The translations under genes were made by a program, and so were the position numbers. A model generated the notes under the pieces. The model had not been told where the DNA came from and did not search any database. It worked only from the letters and a program-made list of their open reading frames with translations. Positions 7,267 to 17,226 of a stretch of DNA of 33,014 nucleotides are shown in pieces. This DNA comes from an uncultured Actinomycetes bacterium (GTDB lineage Bacteria; Actinomycetota; Actinomycetes; Nanopelagicales; Nanopelagicaceae). Every line of letters begins with the position of its first letter. The stretch's first letter is position 1. The stretch lies in the NCBI GenBank assembly GCA_903907665.1, contig CAIVOW010000022.1:1-33014 (forward strand), given 5' to 3'.

Positions 7267-8829
7267 GTGACTGATGATATTCGTACAACCAAAGGCAAGC
7301 TCAGTGATTTACGCAAAAGGGTCGAAGCGTCTCAAAACGTTGCTTCAGAAGCCTCCTTGGAAAAGCGTCGCGCTGCTGGCAAATTAACTGCTCGCCAGCG
7401 CCTTGATCTCTTGCTCGATGAGGGCTCCTTCGTAGAATTTGATGCATTTTCAACTCATCATGCAGATCGATTTGGAATGGATAAAAGCCATCCGTTGGGT
7501 GATGGAGTTGTTACTGGATACGGAACTATCGATGGTCGCACTGTTGGCGTTTACTCGCAAGATTTTCTCGTACTAGGCGGAAGCTTGGGCGAGGTAATGG
7601 GTAAGAAAATCACGAAGGTAATGGATTTCGCCTTGAAGAGTGGTATCCCAATGATTGGACTAAATGATTCTGGTGGAGCGCGAATACAAGAAGGTGTCGC
7701 ATCGCTTAGTCAGTACGGCGAAATTTTCAAACGCAATGTTCGCTCTTCTGGAGTTATTCCCCAAATTTCGGTCATTCTTGGACCATGCGCTGGTGGAGCG
7801 GTGTACTCCCCCGCAATAACAGATTTCACAATCATGGTAGATGAAAAATCCCATATGTTTATTACTGGGCCAGATGTAATTAAAGCTGTTACAGGTGAAG
7901 ATGTCACGATGGAAGAACTCGGTGGAGCGAGAGCGCATAATTCAAAAACCGGAAACTCGCACTATCTTGCAGAGACCGAAGAAGAGGCGCTGGAATATGT
8001 AAAGGCTGTTCTTTCATATCTTCCTAGTAATAACCTTGATGATTCACCAATATTGCCAGCCACCGAGTCCATGGATAGCGCACCAACAGATAGAGCGCTA
8101 GATTCCTTGATTCCAGATGATGCAAATAAGCCGTACGACATTCGCACCATAGTCGAAGCGATTTTGGATGAAGCAGATTTTCTTGAAGTGCACAGTCTCT
8201 TTGCGCCAAATATTCTTGTTGGTTTTGGTCGAGTTGAAGGCCACTCGGTCGGCATAATCGCAAATCAACCTTCTCAATTTGCTGGAACACTTGATATCGA
8301 TGCATCAGAAAAAGCTGCGCGATTTGTTCGAACCTGTGATGCTTTCGGAATTCCAGTTGTCACAATTGTTGATACACCTGGATTCCTCCCCGGAACTGAA
8401 CAAGAGTGGAATGGCATTATCCGCCGAGGAGCAAAGCTTCTCTATGCCTACGCCGAAGCTTCTGTTCCACTCGTTACAGTTATTACTCGTAAGGCTTACG
8501 GTGGTGCTTACATTGTTATGGGCTCAAAGCACTTGGGCTCAGATATCAATCTTGCATGGCCTACTTCGCAAATCGCAGTTATGGGCGCGCAAGGGGCGAT
8601 CAATGTCCTATATCGCAAGGAAATTGCTGCCGAGCCAGCTAAGTCCAAAGAGTTATTAGATAGCTATGAAGAAGAACTACTCAATCCTTATATTGCAGCC
8701 GATCGTGGTTTTATCGATGCTGTTATTGAGCCTCATCAAACTCGCCAAGAAATCACGAAAGCTCTGCGTGCTTTACGTAATAAGCGGGTAGATCTACCGA
8801 CTCGTAAACACGGAAATATTCCGCTTTAA
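7267..8829 (+). CDS. accD: Acyl-CoA carboxylase carboxyltransferase (beta) subunit
   Basis: Transfers carboxyl from biotin to acyl-CoA (acetyl- or propionyl-CoA) to give malonyl- or methylmalonyl-CoA for lipid synthesis or propionate metabolism. The 520-residue crotonase-fold protein has N- and C-terminal carboxyltransferase halves. [11 protein letters not shown] and [11 protein letters not shown] form the first oxyanion region; [13 protein letters not shown] and [16 protein letters not shown] form the second. Residue I416 in YGGAYIVM corresponds to the specificity position of Streptomyces PccB (Asp422), suggesting broader or acetyl-CoA use. It heads accD-accE-maf-accA. The GTG start is leaderless by the TACCTT -10 six nt upstream. 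Mycobacterial orthologue by synteny: accD5. Confidence 0.95.
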   Translation: MTDDIRTTKGKLSDLRKRVEASQNVASEASLEKRRAAGKLTARQRLDLLLDEGSFVEFDAFSTHHADRFGMDKSHPLGDGVVTGYGTIDGRTVGVYSQDFLVLGGSLGEVMGKKITKVMDFALKSGIPMIGLNDSGGARIQEGVASLSQYGEIFKRNVRSSGVIPQISVILGPCAGGAVYSPAITDFTIMVDEKSHMFITGPDVIKAVTGEDVTMEELGGARAHNSKTGNSHYLAETEEEALEYVKAVLSYLPSNNLDDSPILPATESMDSAPTDRALDSLIPDDANKPYDIRTIVEAILDEADFLEVHSLFAPNILVGFGRVEGHSVGIIANQPSQFAGTLDIDASEKAARFVRTCDAFGIPVVTIVDTPGFLPGTEQEWNGIIRRGAKLLYAYAEASVPLVTVITRKAYGGAYIVMGSKHLGSDINLAWPTSQIAVMGAQGAINVLYRKEIAAEPAKSKELLDSYEEELLNPYIAADRGFIDAVIEPHQTRQEITKALRALRNKRVDLPTRKHGNIPL

Positions 8830-8833
8830 CGCC

Positions 8834-9037
8834 ATGGCAATTATTCGTCGACGGAGAAAATTTCGTAAATTTACAGTGCTTTCCGGAACCGCTACTGGCC
8901 CGGAAATGAGCGCGCTTCAAATTGCACTTGAAGAGATTGAACGAAATCAGCATCCTAATAAGGCGTATCGAGGTTCTTGGAGCCGATTGAAAGTTCAGCA
9001 GTCTCTGCCTCGTAAATGGGGCACTACAGCATCATGA
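8834..9037 (+). CDS. accE: Acyl-CoA carboxylase epsilon subunit
   Basis: A 67-residue basic-to-mixed protein, 4 nt after accD and overlapping maf by 4 nt (ATGA). The pattern VLSGTATGPEMSALQIALEEIE followed by a Trp-containing tail (RGSWSRL) fits the actinobacterial epsilon subunit family (PF13822 as I recall), which has a (V/S)GxxTxxExxAL start and conserved Trp and helps assemble the alpha-beta carboxylase complex. It is short and fast evolving; the position between accD and maf is exactly that of accE5 in mycobacteria. It could also pass as an uncharacterised small protein, but context makes epsilon by far the best call. Confidence 0.85.
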   Translation: MAIIRRRRKFRKFTVLSGTATGPEMSALQIALEEIERNQHPNKAYRGSWSRLKVQQSLPRKWGTTAS

Positions 9038-9654
9038 CCAGACGCGTCATATTGGCTTCTGCCTCGCCTTCACGAAAACGACTACTTGAATCAGTCAACA
9101 TTGATTTTGATGTCCTTGTAAGTGGAGTTGATGAAGAAAATCCTGAGATTACCAGGCTTACACCTTCCGAGATGGTGATAGCACTTGCAATTATGAAAGC
9201 GCACACCGTAAAAAATACTTTCGATTGTGGAGGTAATTCACTCATAATCGGTTGCGATTCAACATTTGAATTTGATGGTCAATCTTTAGGTAAGCCAGTT
9301 ACGCCTACCATCGCGATTGCGCGGGCCCGCCTGCTTAGCGGCAAGAGCGGTTTACTGCATACTGGACATTGTGTGATTGATACTGCCCAAGGTATCGAAG
9401 TCTCTGATATTTCAACATCGAAAGTTCACTTCGCAAAGATGAGTGATGAAGAAATTGAGCGTTACGTAGATTCTGGTGAACCACTTGAGGTTGCTGGTGG
9501 ATTCACTTTGGACGGACTCAGCGCACCGTTTATCAGCCATATCGAAGGCGATCCAAGTGGAATTATTGGACTCTCCCTACCGACGCTTCGGAAAATCGTA
9601 ATTAACCTAGGCTTGAAGTGGTCAGACCTTAGTAAAGAACAGGTGAGCGCATGA
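9034..9654 (+). CDS. maf: Maf-family nucleoside triphosphate pyrophosphatase
   Basis: Hydrolyses non-canonical or modified NTPs (dTTP/UTP/pseudo-UTP-type or m7GTP) to the monophosphate and PPi, a house-cleaning enzyme. The N-terminal [13 protein letters not shown] matches the Maf SxSPRR signature with Lys in place of the last Arg. [19 protein letters not shown] and the C-terminal AGGFTLDG and [11 protein letters not shown] follow the family order. I start at ATG 9034 (206 residues), which overlaps the accE stop as ATGA; an in-frame ATG 18 nt upstream would only add GHYSI. It overlaps accA by 4 nt, so accE, maf and accA are translationally coupled. Its place in carboxylase operons is an actinobacterial habit without a clear functional reason. 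Confidence 0.92.
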   Translation: MTRRVILASASPSRKRLLESVNIDFDVLVSGVDEENPEITRLTPSEMVIALAIMKAHTVKNTFDCGGNSLIIGCDSTFEFDGQSLGKPVTPTIAIARARLLSGKSGLLHTGHCVIDTAQGIEVSDISTSKVHFAKMSDEEIERYVDSGEPLEVAGGFTLDGLSAPFISHIEGDPSGIIGLSLPTLRKIVINLGLKWSDLSKEQVSA

Positions 9655-11384
9655 GCAAAAAGATATCCGCAGTATTGATTGCTAATCGTGGTGAGATTGC
9701 TGTCCGTATTTCTCGTGCTTGTAGCGACCATGGAATTAAATCAATTGCTATCTACTCAGATGAAGATCGCAACTCACTTCACGTGGCCCTTGCAACTGAT
9801 GCCTACGCGCTAAATGGCTTATCAGCTGCTGAAACATATTTGGATCAGAACAAAATTCTTGCCATCGCTAAAGAGTCTGGTGCCGATGCAGTTCATCCTG
9901 GCTACGGCTTTTTATCTGAAAATGCCGATTTTGCCGATCGAGTAATTGCCGCAGGATTAGTTTGGATTGGACCTCCGCCTGCAGCAATTCGCTCACTTGG
10001 AGATAAAGTATCGGCTCGCAAGATTGCAGCAGAAGTTGGTGCTCCACTCGTAGCGGGCACAATTGATCCAGTTGATACTGCAGAAGAAATTATTGCCTTC
10101 GCAAAAGAGCATGGTTTACCAGTTGCCATCAAGGCTGCTCACGGTGGCGGCGGTCGTGGCCTAAAGGTCGCTTATAAAATGGAAGATATCCCTGAACTTT
10201 TTGCTTCTGCTGTCCGTGAAGCCATAACAGGATTTGGACGCGGAGAATGTTTTGTCGAACGCTATCTAGATAAACCTCGCCACGTTGAAACACAAGTACT
10301 CGTAGATTCACATGGAAACGCGGTTGTCGTCAGTACAAGAGACTGCTCACTTCAGCGCCGCCATCAAAAACTTGTTGAAGAAGCGCCGGCTCCTTTCTTG
10401 AGCGCAGCCCAAGAAGAACAGCTTTACACCTCCTCAAAAGCAATCATGAAGGCAGCTGGCTACATCGGCGCAGGAACGTGTGAGTTCCTCATTGGGTCCG
10501 ATGGAACTATCTCCTTCCTTGAAGTGAATACTCGACTACAGGTAGAACACCCAGTAAGTGAAGAAGTTAGCGGAATCGATCTAGTCCGTATGCAATTTCG
10601 TATTGCATCGGGTGAAGCTATTAGCCCGATAGATCCTGTTATACGTGGACACAGTATTGAATTTCGAATTAACGGAGAAGATCCTGGTAACGGATTTCTT
10701 CCATCACTTGGAACGATCACTGAATGGGAGATTCCTGACGGCCCAGGCGTACGAATCGATGCGGGTTTTGATCATGGCCATACCGTTGGTTCGCACTTTG
10801 ATTCATTGCTAGCAAAACTCATCGTCACAGCAGCCACTCGCGAAGAGGCGATTGAGCGCGCGCGCCGCGCACTACGAGAGTTTGAAATTGGTGGGTTAGC
10901 TACTGCCCTGCCATTCCATCGAGCAATTGTAAATGATCCTAATTTCACCGAAGATTTCAAAGTTTATACAAGCTATATTGAAACTGAATTTAAGAATACG
11001 ATTCCACCATTTAATTACAAGCAGGGCGTGGCTGAAACAAAATCTGCTGAGCAAAAAGTAGTTGCTGAAATTAATGGCCATCGATTTGAAGTAGTTCTGC
11101 ATACGCCAGAGCAAGCTCAGAAGCGACGTAAAATTAAGAGCAATGTGCTTGCCAAATCTTCCGGCAACAATATTGATAGTCCTATGCAGGGAACCGTTGT
11201 GAAGATTCTTAAGGCAAATGGGGATCGCGTGGTTCCAGGAGACCTCATAGTCGTACTTGAGGCTATGAAAATGGAGCAACCACTTGTCGCACATAAAGAA
11301 GGCATTGTCGCTAAATTGAGCATCGGAGTTGGCCAAACCGTAGCTAGTGGCCAAAATCTCTGTGTGATTGAAGACGCTCCTTAA
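9651..11384 (+). CDS. accA: Acyl-CoA carboxylase alpha subunit (biotin carboxylase plus BCCP)
   Basis: Carboxylates its own biotin with ATP and bicarbonate and passes the carboxyl to AccD. Length is 577 residues, typical of the fused actinobacterial alpha subunits (AccA3 type). Residues 1-450 form the biotin carboxylase: [21 protein letters not shown] (82-91), the ATP-grasp glycine loop GGGGRG (165-170), and [14 protein letters not shown]. The C-terminal 70 residues are the biotinyl domain with EAMKM and predicted biotinyl-lysine K540. ATGA overlap with maf. The substrate ligase birA is divergent from the operon head. In Streptomyces/Mycobacterium literature this is accA2/accA3-like rather than E. 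coli accA (which is a carboxyltransferase). Confidence 0.94.
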   Translation: MSKKISAVLIANRGEIAVRISRACSDHGIKSIAIYSDEDRNSLHVALATDAYALNGLSAAETYLDQNKILAIAKESGADAVHPGYGFLSENADFADRVIAAGLVWIGPPPAAIRSLGDKVSARKIAAEVGAPLVAGTIDPVDTAEEIIAFAKEHGLPVAIKAAHGGGGRGLKVAYKMEDIPELFASAVREAITGFGRGECFVERYLDKPRHVETQVLVDSHGNAVVVSTRDCSLQRRHQKLVEEAPAPFLSAAQEEQLYTSSKAIMKAAGYIGAGTCEFLIGSDGTISFLEVNTRLQVEHPVSEEVSGIDLVRMQFRIASGEAISPIDPVIRGHSIEFRINGEDPGNGFLPSLGTITEWEIPDGPGVRIDAGFDHGHTVGSHFDSLLAKLIVTAATREEAIERARRALREFEIGGLATALPFHRAIVNDPNFTEDFKVYTSYIETEFKNTIPPFNYKQGVAETKSAEQKVVAEINGHRFEVVLHTPEQAQKRRKIKSNVLAKSSGNNIDSPMQGTVVKILKANGDRVVPGDLIVVLEAMKMEQPLVAHKEGIVAKLSIGVGQTVASGQNLCVIEDAP

Positions 11385-11400
11385 TTCTTGTAACTTGCAG

Positions 11401-11406
11401 TAAATT
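11401..11406 (+). promoter_or_regulatory. -10 element of the PNP gene (leaderless)
   Basis: TAAATT, then GCTCGT (6 nt), then ATG at 11413, in the 28-nt gap after accA. It suggests that nucleoside genes are transcribed separately from the carboxylase operon. Confidence 0.5.
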
Positions 11407-11412
11407 GCTCGT

Positions 11413-12231
11413 ATGACTGATCTCTATACAGACCCCATCGGAACTGCCGTAGCTGCCGCTAAAAAAATTGAAACCTTGACCGGCAAGTCTCAGCATCATG
11501 TCGCACTTGTTATGGGTTCTGGCTGGATTGATGCAGCAGATAATCTTGGAACTCCGACACATGAATTTGAAACGACAGAGTTGCCTGGCTTCTTACCTCC
11601 TACCGTTGTGGGACATGGAGGAAAAATTCGTTCATATGATCTAACGGGTCCAAATGGAACAGTCAGCGCTCTTGTTTTTCTTGGCCGAACTCATTTGTAT
11701 GAAGGCAAGGGTATTGAACCTGTCGTGCATGGCGTGCGCACTGCAGTAAAGGCAGGGTGCAAAGTTATCGTCCTAACAAATGCCTGCGGTGGTATAAATA
11801 AAGATTACGTAGTGGGTCAACCTGTGCTGATTCGTGATCACATTTCTCTTACGGGTGTTAGCCCACTTATCGGTGGTGACTTCGTGGATTTAACTGATTG
11901 CTACAGCAAGCGACTTCGCGCTTTAGTTAAAGCCGAGGATCCATCACTTGCAGAAGGTGTCTACGCACATTGGCGCGGGCCATCGTATGAAACACCTGCA
12001 GAGATTCACATGATTCGCACAATGGGAGCAGATTTAGTTGGCATGTCCACCGTTCCAGAAGCAGTTGCAGCGCACGCGCTCGGCGCCGAAGTCCTTGGTA
12101 TATCTCTTGTAACTAATGCAGCGGCTGGTATCACTGGTGAAAAATTAAGTCACTTAGAAGTTATGGCTGCTGGAAAAGCATCCGCGGGAAGAATCGGTGG
12201 ACTTTTAGCAAAAGTACTACCTCAACTATGA
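11413..12231 (+). CDS. punA: Purine nucleoside phosphorylase (trimeric class)
   Basis: Phosphorolysis of inosine/guanosine to free base and (deoxy)ribose-1-phosphate; nucleoside salvage. The 272-residue product has the class II trimeric PNP features: VALVMGSGW near the start (phosphate site), VVGHGGKIRSY, the GRTHLYEG segment, YAHWRGPSYETPAEI, MSTVPEAVAAHALG and the base-binding LVTNAAAGI. It overlaps the next gene, a phosphohexomutase, by 4 nt (ATGA), which makes a natural pair: the sugar-1-phosphate released can be isomerised to the 5-phosphate. The pair matches Rv3307/Rv3308 in M. tuberculosis. Leaderless promoter predicted. Confidence 0.93.
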   Translation: MTDLYTDPIGTAVAAAKKIETLTGKSQHHVALVMGSGWIDAADNLGTPTHEFETTELPGFLPPTVVGHGGKIRSYDLTGPNGTVSALVFLGRTHLYEGKGIEPVVHGVRTAVKAGCKVIVLTNACGGINKDYVVGQPVLIRDHISLTGVSPLIGGDFVDLTDCYSKRLRALVKAEDPSLAEGVYAHWRGPSYETPAEIHMIRTMGADLVGMSTVPEAVAAHALGAEVLGISLVTNAAAGITGEKLSHLEVMAAGKASAGRIGGLLAKVLPQL

Positions 12232-13868
12232 CCCCAGATTTTGTACGTGAAGTTGAAGAATGGATTGCACTGGATCCAGATCCAAAGACTGCAGCGATGC
12301 TACGTGGTTGGTTAGATGAAGGAAATGAAATTCAACTAACGAAATCATTTTCTGGATTTCTACAATTTGGAACTGCTGGACTGCGCGGTCCCATCGGCCC
12401 TGGGCCTTCCTGTATGAATAGGGCGGTAGTTCACAGAGCTGCGGCAGGTATTTCCTCGTACATGCAAAAACGCGGATTAACGAGCGTAGTCATTGGCCGA
12501 GATGCTCGTTATGGCTCAGAAGACTTTACTGAAGAGTCTGCACAAGTTTTTTCTGGTGCTGGGATCAAGGTATGGGTTCTGCCTCGCCCACTTCCTACGC
12601 CAGTTTTAGCATTTGCAGTGAATGCGCTACAAGCCGATGTCGGAATTATGGTTACAGCAAGCCATAACCCGCCAGAAGATAATGGGTACAAGGTTTATCT
12701 TGGAGGCGACGTTGATGGAATTCGGTATGCAGGCTCACAAATTGTCTCACCGGCTGATAGTGAAATATCAGCGGAAATTGCGCTGATCAAAGAACTCCAC
12801 CCCAAGGCATCGTCGTGGGAAGTTTTGAACGATGATATTTTTCACCAATATGTGAAATCGACGGCGCAACTTGCGCGCGTAGAGGCTAGCGCTCGCGTTG
12901 TTTATAGCGCGATGCACGGCGTAGGAACAGAAACTTTACTTTCAACTTTTTTAGAAGCAGGTTTTGCAGAACCTATCCTTGTTAAGGAGCAGGCCGAACC
13001 CAATCCTGACTTTCCAACAGTAAAATTTCCAAATCCTGAAGAGCCGGGCGCAATTGATTTAGCGTTAAAGCTGGCTCGTGAAGTAGATGCGGATATCGTC
13101 ATTGCAAATGATCCAGATGCTGATAGATGCGCAGCTGCGGTTAATGATCCAAATATTGGATGGCGCATGTTGCGCGGAGATGAAGTTGGAGCAATCTTAG
13201 GACATTACATTGCGACTACGATGAAAGAGAGTTGTGTAGGTAAATCCTTTGCTAATTCAATAGTCTCCTCTTCTATCTTAAGTAAGATTGCAAAAACCCA
13301 TAAGATCGAATTCCACGAAACACTCACAGGTTTCAAATGGTTATCAAAAATAAAAAATCTTCGTTTTGGTTACGAGGAAGCCCTTGGTTATGCCGTTGAC
13401 CCTTCACAGGTAAATGACAAGGACGGAATTTCAGCAGCGCTTTTACTTGCTCAATGCGCATCTGAGTTGAAAAATGAGGGGGCTTCGATTACCGAATACC
13501 TCGGAAATATTTGGAACACGTATGGCTATCACGCGACAGAGCAGATTTCGATTAGGGTGAATGATCTCTCGCACGTTGACTTCGTTTTAGAGAGTCTTAG
13601 AAATCAACGTCCCCAGAGTCTTGCTGGCTGTGAATTAACAAGTTTTGAAGATTTACTTGTCCCAAGCGGCCTTCTTCCGCCAACAAATGGAATAAGAATG
13701 TATTTTGGAGACGCGATTCGAGTAATTGTGCGCCCCAGTGGAACTGAGGCAAAATTGAAGTGCTATATCGAAGTAACCAGTGCTGGTGGAAGTGTGAGTG
13801 AAATTGCAGCCGTTAATCAGAATATTCTGGCTCTAAAATCAGAGCTGCTCAAAATTATTACGGTGTAA
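12228..13868 (+). CDS. Alpha-D-phosphohexomutase (phosphopentomutase/phosphoglucomutase type)
   Basis: Interconverts sugar 1- and 5/6-phosphates. The 546-residue product has all four family loops: GTAGLRGPIGPG (48-59), catalytic-serine loop TASHNPPEDNG (S145), the Mg-binding DPDADR (295-300), the sugar-recognition loop FGYEEALGY, and phosphate-binding RPSGTEAK near the C-terminus. The YEEALGY form and length resemble PGM2/PgcA-type enzymes, annotated pmmB in mycobacteria, rather than the bacterial PMM/PGM. Coupling to PNP suggests ribose-1-phosphate to ribose-5-phosphate is the physiological reaction. The last 11 nt overlap the convergent BMP gene. Substrate cannot be fixed from sequence. Confidence 0.9.
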   Translation: MTPDFVREVEEWIALDPDPKTAAMLRGWLDEGNEIQLTKSFSGFLQFGTAGLRGPIGPGPSCMNRAVVHRAAAGISSYMQKRGLTSVVIGRDARYGSEDFTEESAQVFSGAGIKVWVLPRPLPTPVLAFAVNALQADVGIMVTASHNPPEDNGYKVYLGGDVDGIRYAGSQIVSPADSEISAEIALIKELHPKASSWEVLNDDIFHQYVKSTAQLARVEASARVVYSAMHGVGTETLLSTFLEAGFAEPILVKEQAEPNPDFPTVKFPNPEEPGAIDLALKLAREVDADIVIANDPDADRCAAAVNDPNIGWRMLRGDEVGAILGHYIATTMKESCVGKSFANSIVSSSILSKIAKTHKIEFHETLTGFKWLSKIKNLRFGYEEALGYAVDPSQVNDKDGISAALLLAQCASELKNEGASITEYLGNIWNTYGYHATEQISIRVNDLSHVDFVLESLRNQRPQSLAGCELTSFEDLLVPSGLLPPTNGIRMYFGDAIRVIVRPSGTEAKLKCYIEVTSAGGSVSEIAAVNQNILALKSELLKIITV

Positions 13869-14868
13869 CTTTTCCGGACTTAATCATGGCTTCACCTTTG
13901 AGAATTAAAGGAATGAATGGGGTACCAAGTTTGGGAACGAGGAGCTCTATCCCGCCATCTGCAAAAGTAAATTCATGACCAAAAATCAGATTTGCTCCAT
14001 CTAGTTCATCTAAAAATGACTTATTTTGTACGCCATAACTAATTACGTCGTAGGCAGCTATATCGACTCTCTTATGTACGGCGCCCAAAAGAACGCTTTT
14101 TGCCTTATTCGATTTAAGAAAGAATTGATCGGGTAGAACTCCGATGTATCGAATTGGTTTCTTGGCGCTGGATATCTGTGCAACCGCATCCAGAACATCT
14201 GAACTTTGACTCCACGTAGAATAAATTACATCCGCACCACGCTTAACCATTGATAGGGCATCTGAAGCCGGGCTAATCCCCCAATTTTGTGCGAACACGA
14301 GGATTTTAGGTTTTATACTTTTTGCGCCAGCTATAAACGCTTTATTTATATCTCGCAGATTTGTGCGATCAACATCCATAAGCATGGCAATTTTCCCAGT
14401 TTTGCTGGCAGCGGCAGCCAATATTCCCGCTAAATAGCTGGACTGAGCTTCGTTGAACACCATACTCTCGACGTTTAGCTGCCCAACATTTGAATTATCG
14501 ATAATTGCAAAATGAGTGTCTGGTAGTTCATCCATAGCTACGGCAAGTGAGGACTGAAATCCATAGCCCACTAATAAAATTGGGTCGTAGCCTGCTTTAG
14601 CAAGAAATCTAATTTTAAGTAGGCGATCTAGATCAGTACCGTCGGTTGCAATTTCACGTAAAGCTAGTGGCCCCAAACCAAACTTCTTTTTTGCTTTATC
14701 AATTCCGATCGCAGCCGCATCGTTAATGCCTCCGTCACCACGGCCACCAATATCGTAAATAACGGCAATCTTTGCTGAAGTGGCTTGTGCTCCTCCACTC
14801 AGTGTGGGGATGTAAGCCGTCATAAGCATTACCGCAAAGGCCACCATCGTGATGCGGGTTTTATGCAC
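13858..14868 (-). CDS. BMP-family (PnrA/BmpA-like) periplasmic-binding protein
   Basis: A 336-residue exported protein of the basic-membrane-protein/PnrA family, whose known members bind purine nucleosides or related compounds for ABC import. Residues 1-30 look like a signal peptide (basic HKTR, hydrophobic core, then GGAQAT). The mature fold starts [19 protein letters not shown], the typical BMP opening, with [21 protein letters not shown] and [11 protein letters not shown] following. No lipobox cysteine is seen, unlike usual Gram-positive binding proteins. GTG 14866-14868 overlaps the trpS stop (GTGCATAA), so it is coupled to trpS. No permease or ATPase gene of a nucleoside transporter lies beside it. 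The convergent neighbour is the PNP operon. Confidence 0.85.
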   Translation of the reverse strand: MHKTRITMVAFAVMLMTAYIPTLSGGAQATSAKIAVIYDIGGRGDGGINDAAAIGIDKAKKKFGLGPLALREIATDGTDLDRLLKIRFLAKAGYDPILLVGYGFQSSLAVAMDELPDTHFAIIDNSNVGQLNVESMVFNEAQSSYLAGILAAAASKTGKIAMLMDVDRTNLRDINKAFIAGAKSIKPKILVFAQNWGISPASDALSMVKRGADVIYSTWSQSSDVLDAVAQISSAKKPIRYIGVLPDQFFLKSNKAKSVLLGAVHKRVDIAAYDVISYGVQNKSFLDELDGANLIFGHEFTFADGGIELLVPKLGTPFIPLILKGEAMIKSGKVTP

Positions 14869-15865
14869 GAGGAATCAAGCCCATCGCATCGTAGGTTTTC
14901 TTTAAAGTATCTTGAGCTACGGAGTTAGCTTTATCAGCTCCGATCTTAAGAATTGCAGTGAGTTGTGCGGGATCCTTTAGAAGCTCGAGAGTTCGCTCCC
15001 GAACTGGACGGAAATACTCCACGACAACTTCTGCTACCTCGCCCTTAAGGTCGCCGTATCCTTTTCCAGCAAAATCATTCTCCAGCTCCGAAATACTTTT
15101 ACCTGACAAAGCACTATGGATTGCTAATAAATTAGAGACTCCGGGTTTTTCTTGTTGGTCAAATTTAATCTCTCGACCCATGTCAGTCATCGCACTCTTA
15201 ATTTTCTTAGCATTGACTTCTGCAGTATCTAAAATATCTATAACTCCAGCGGGTGAAGAACTTGATTTACTCATCTTTGCTAAAGGATCTTGCAAATCGT
15301 TTATTTTTGCAGCCGCCTTAGTTATATACGGCTCAGGTATGGTGAAAATTTCTTTATACGTACTATTAAATCTTTGACCTAAATCACGGGTTAATTCAAT
15401 ATGTTGGCGTTGGTCTTCACCAACTGGGACATATTTAGCTTGATACAGCAAAATATCCGCTGCCTGAAGAATTGGGTAAGTAAAAAGCCCTACGACTGTT
15501 CGGTCGGCGCCACTCTTCTGACTCTTATCCTTAAATTGTGTCATGCGTCCCGCTTCACCAAATCCGGTCAAGCATTCCATGACCCAGCCAAGCTGATTGT
15601 GGGCAGGGACATGAGATTGCATAAATAGTGCACATTTTTCAGGATCAAGTCCCAGCGCAAGAAGTTGCGCCGTCGAAGTCAATGAACGCTCACGAAATAC
15701 TTTTGGATCAACTGGAACTGTTATCGCATGTAAATCTACAACGCAGTAGAAAGCATCATGACTTTCTTGTAACTCAACCCACTGCTTCAGGGCGCCAAGA
15801 TAGTTGCCAAGATGAAACGAACCACCAGTAGGTTGAATTCCAGAAAGGATTCTCTCTTTACTCAT
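14861..15865 (-). CDS. trpS: Tryptophanyl-tRNA synthetase
   Basis: Class I synthetase charging tRNA-Trp. The protein begins [21 protein letters not shown], which contains the HIGH-equivalent HLGN; KMSKS is present as [12 protein letters not shown], with [19 protein letters not shown] between them. Length is 334 residues, the family norm. A longer in-frame reading adds 34 residues, but these lie inside the CNNM gene and do not resemble TrpS, so I start at ATG 15863-15865. That start overlaps the CNNM stop by 8 nt, indicating translational coupling. Upstream and downstream genes in this operon (CNNM protein, BMP protein) have no evident tryptophan link. Confidence 0.96.
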   Translation of the reverse strand: MSKERILSGIQPTGGSFHLGNYLGALKQWVELQESHDAFYCVVDLHAITVPVDPKVFRERSLTSTAQLLALGLDPEKCALFMQSHVPAHNQLGWVMECLTGFGEAGRMTQFKDKSQKSGADRTVVGLFTYPILQAADILLYQAKYVPVGEDQRQHIELTRDLGQRFNSTYKEIFTIPEPYITKAAAKINDLQDPLAKMSKSSSSPAGVIDILDTAEVNAKKIKSAMTDMGREIKFDQQEKPGVSNLLAIHSALSGKSISELENDFAGKGYGDLKGEVAEVVVEYFRPVRERTLELLKDPAQLTAILKIGADKANSVAQDTLKKTYDAMGLIPRA

Positions 15866-17201
15866 GCGTCTTATCTTTCCACTCATCTCGAGAGATGTGT
15901 AATTGCCCAGCTCTCTTACCCTCGACTGAAAGTACGGTAATTCGAACATTTTCATGGCGTAGGACATCGTGGATTTCTGGAAGGCGGCCTAGAACATGCA
16001 TGACATACCCACCTACCGTTTCATAGGGTCCTTCAGGTAGTGATATTCCAGTTTCATCGAAAAGGTCTTCCAGCGAGATAAGAGCATCAACTTCAAAATC
16101 CCCCGATTGGCCTTGGGGCGTAACTTCTTCTTCGACTTCATCGTATTCATCATGGATATCACCAATAAAACATTCAACTAAGTCTTCTAGAGTAACTATT
16201 CCATCAGTACCGCCATATTCATCCAAGACGATTGCTAAATGTTGGCGCTTTGCGCGAAGTTCAGAAAGCGCAGGTAGGACTCCCTTGGTACCGGGCAGAA
16301 AAGTAACAGGACGAATAATGTCTAGCAGCGTGGCGGTAGGACGACTAACGTGGATATTAAGTAAATCTCTCACGTGCATGAATCCAATAACCTCATCACT
16401 ATTTCCGCGAGTTACTGGATAACGTGAATGCGCGCTCTCAACAGCCATTTTCATGGCATCCTGAATTGACGTTCCTACATCAAGGAATTTAACTTCAGTT
16501 CTTGGAACCATAATTTCGTGAAGGGCAAGGTCGCCAGAATTAAATACTTCTTCAACAATATCCCGCTCTTCATCCGTAAGTGCGGTATGACCTGTCACAA
16601 GATCTACTAATTCTGCTTCAGAAATTTCCGAGCGGGACTCCTCAGATTTAAGCCCGAAGATTTTGACGACAGCGTCCGTAGATTTTGAGAGTAACCAAAT
16701 TGTTGGACGGAAAAATTTTGCAAGCTGATCGATGATTCCGGCTGAAGCGAGCGCAATTTCTTCGGTCCGATAAATTGCTAAACGTTTTGGAACTAGTTCA
16801 CCAAAAACTAATGAGATGTAAGCGATAACTGTCGTAACGCTGATCAATGAGAGCGTTGTTGCTAAGCCGTGAGAAAGCCCCCATCGTTCAAAAGCCGGAA
16901 TAACAAAGGAAGTACCGAGCCGCTCTGATCCCAAGGCAGCTGATAAGAAGCCGCAAAAAGTAACGCCGATTTGAGCTGCTGCTAGGAAGCGATTGGGGTT
17001 TTGAGTGAGCAGTCCTACCCGAGCACCACGCTTGCCTTTATTTTGAAGCTGGCGGACCTGAGATTCGCGCAGGGAAAGAAGTGAGATTTCGGCGGCCACG
17101 AAGAGAGCGGCTAAGCCGATGAAAAGCAGCACCAGGCCAATGTCCAGCAGGAGTTGGGACCCTGTTCCGAACGGGATTTCTTCGTACTTCAGCCTATGCA
17201 T
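15858..17201 (-). CDS. CNNM/CorC-family membrane protein (DUF21-CBS-CorC_HlyC)
   Basis: A 447-residue protein of the family often called hemolysin C or CorC; characterised members export or regulate Mg2+/Co2+. Order of domains: a DUF21 membrane module with about four hydrophobic segments (residues about 18-200, including [17 protein letters not shown] and [11 protein letters not shown]), then two CBS motifs (about 225-345, starting at EIMVPRTEV, with SRYPVTRG and [19 protein letters not shown]), and a C-terminal CorC_HlyC domain (about 365-440). Leaderless: TACCCT lies exactly 6 nt before ATG 17199-17201. It is divergent from msiK across 114 nt that contain stacked inverted repeats. Confidence 0.92.
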   Translation of the reverse strand: MHRLKYEEIPFGTGSQLLLDIGLVLLFIGLAALFVAAEISLLSLRESQVRQLQNKGKRGARVGLLTQNPNRFLAAAQIGVTFCGFLSAALGSERLGTSFVIPAFERWGLSHGLATTLSLISVTTVIAYISLVFGELVPKRLAIYRTEEIALASAGIIDQLAKFFRPTIWLLSKSTDAVVKIFGLKSEESRSEISEAELVDLVTGHTALTDEERDIVEEVFNSGDLALHEIMVPRTEVKFLDVGTSIQDAMKMAVESAHSRYPVTRGNSDEVIGFMHVRDLLNIHVSRPTATLLDIIRPVTFLPGTKGVLPALSELRAKRQHLAIVLDEYGGTDGIVTLEDLVECFIGDIHDEYDEVEEEVTPQGQSGDFEVDALISLEDLFDETGISLPEGPYETVGGYVMHVLGRLPEIHDVLRHENVRITVLSVEGKRAGQLHISRDEWKDKTHE

Positions 17202-17206
17202 AGTCC

Positions 17207-17213
17207 TAGGGTA
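17207..17213. promoter_or_regulatory. Symmetric -10 (TANNNTA) upstream of the CNNM gene
   Basis: TAGGGTA. Leftward it reads TACCCT with AGGACT (6 nt) before the CNNM ATG. Rightward TAGGGT could start a long msiK leader or non-productive divergent transcription. Confidence 0.5.
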
Positions 17214-17226
17214 TCGTGATGCCCCT

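Noticed and set aside
9016..9033. Upstream ATG for maf
   Set aside because: ATG 9034 makes the ATGA overlap with accE and starts at the family N-terminus ([11 protein letters not shown]).
10896..11354. 152-codon minus-strand open frame inside accA
   Set aside because: Antisense to the carboxylase C-terminus including the biotinyl domain; no family features and no start signals.
15866..15967. 34-residue N-terminal extension of TrpS
   Set aside because: It lies inside the CNNM coding region and does not resemble Trp[15 protein letters not shown] at 15865 is the family start and overlaps the upstream stop for coupling.
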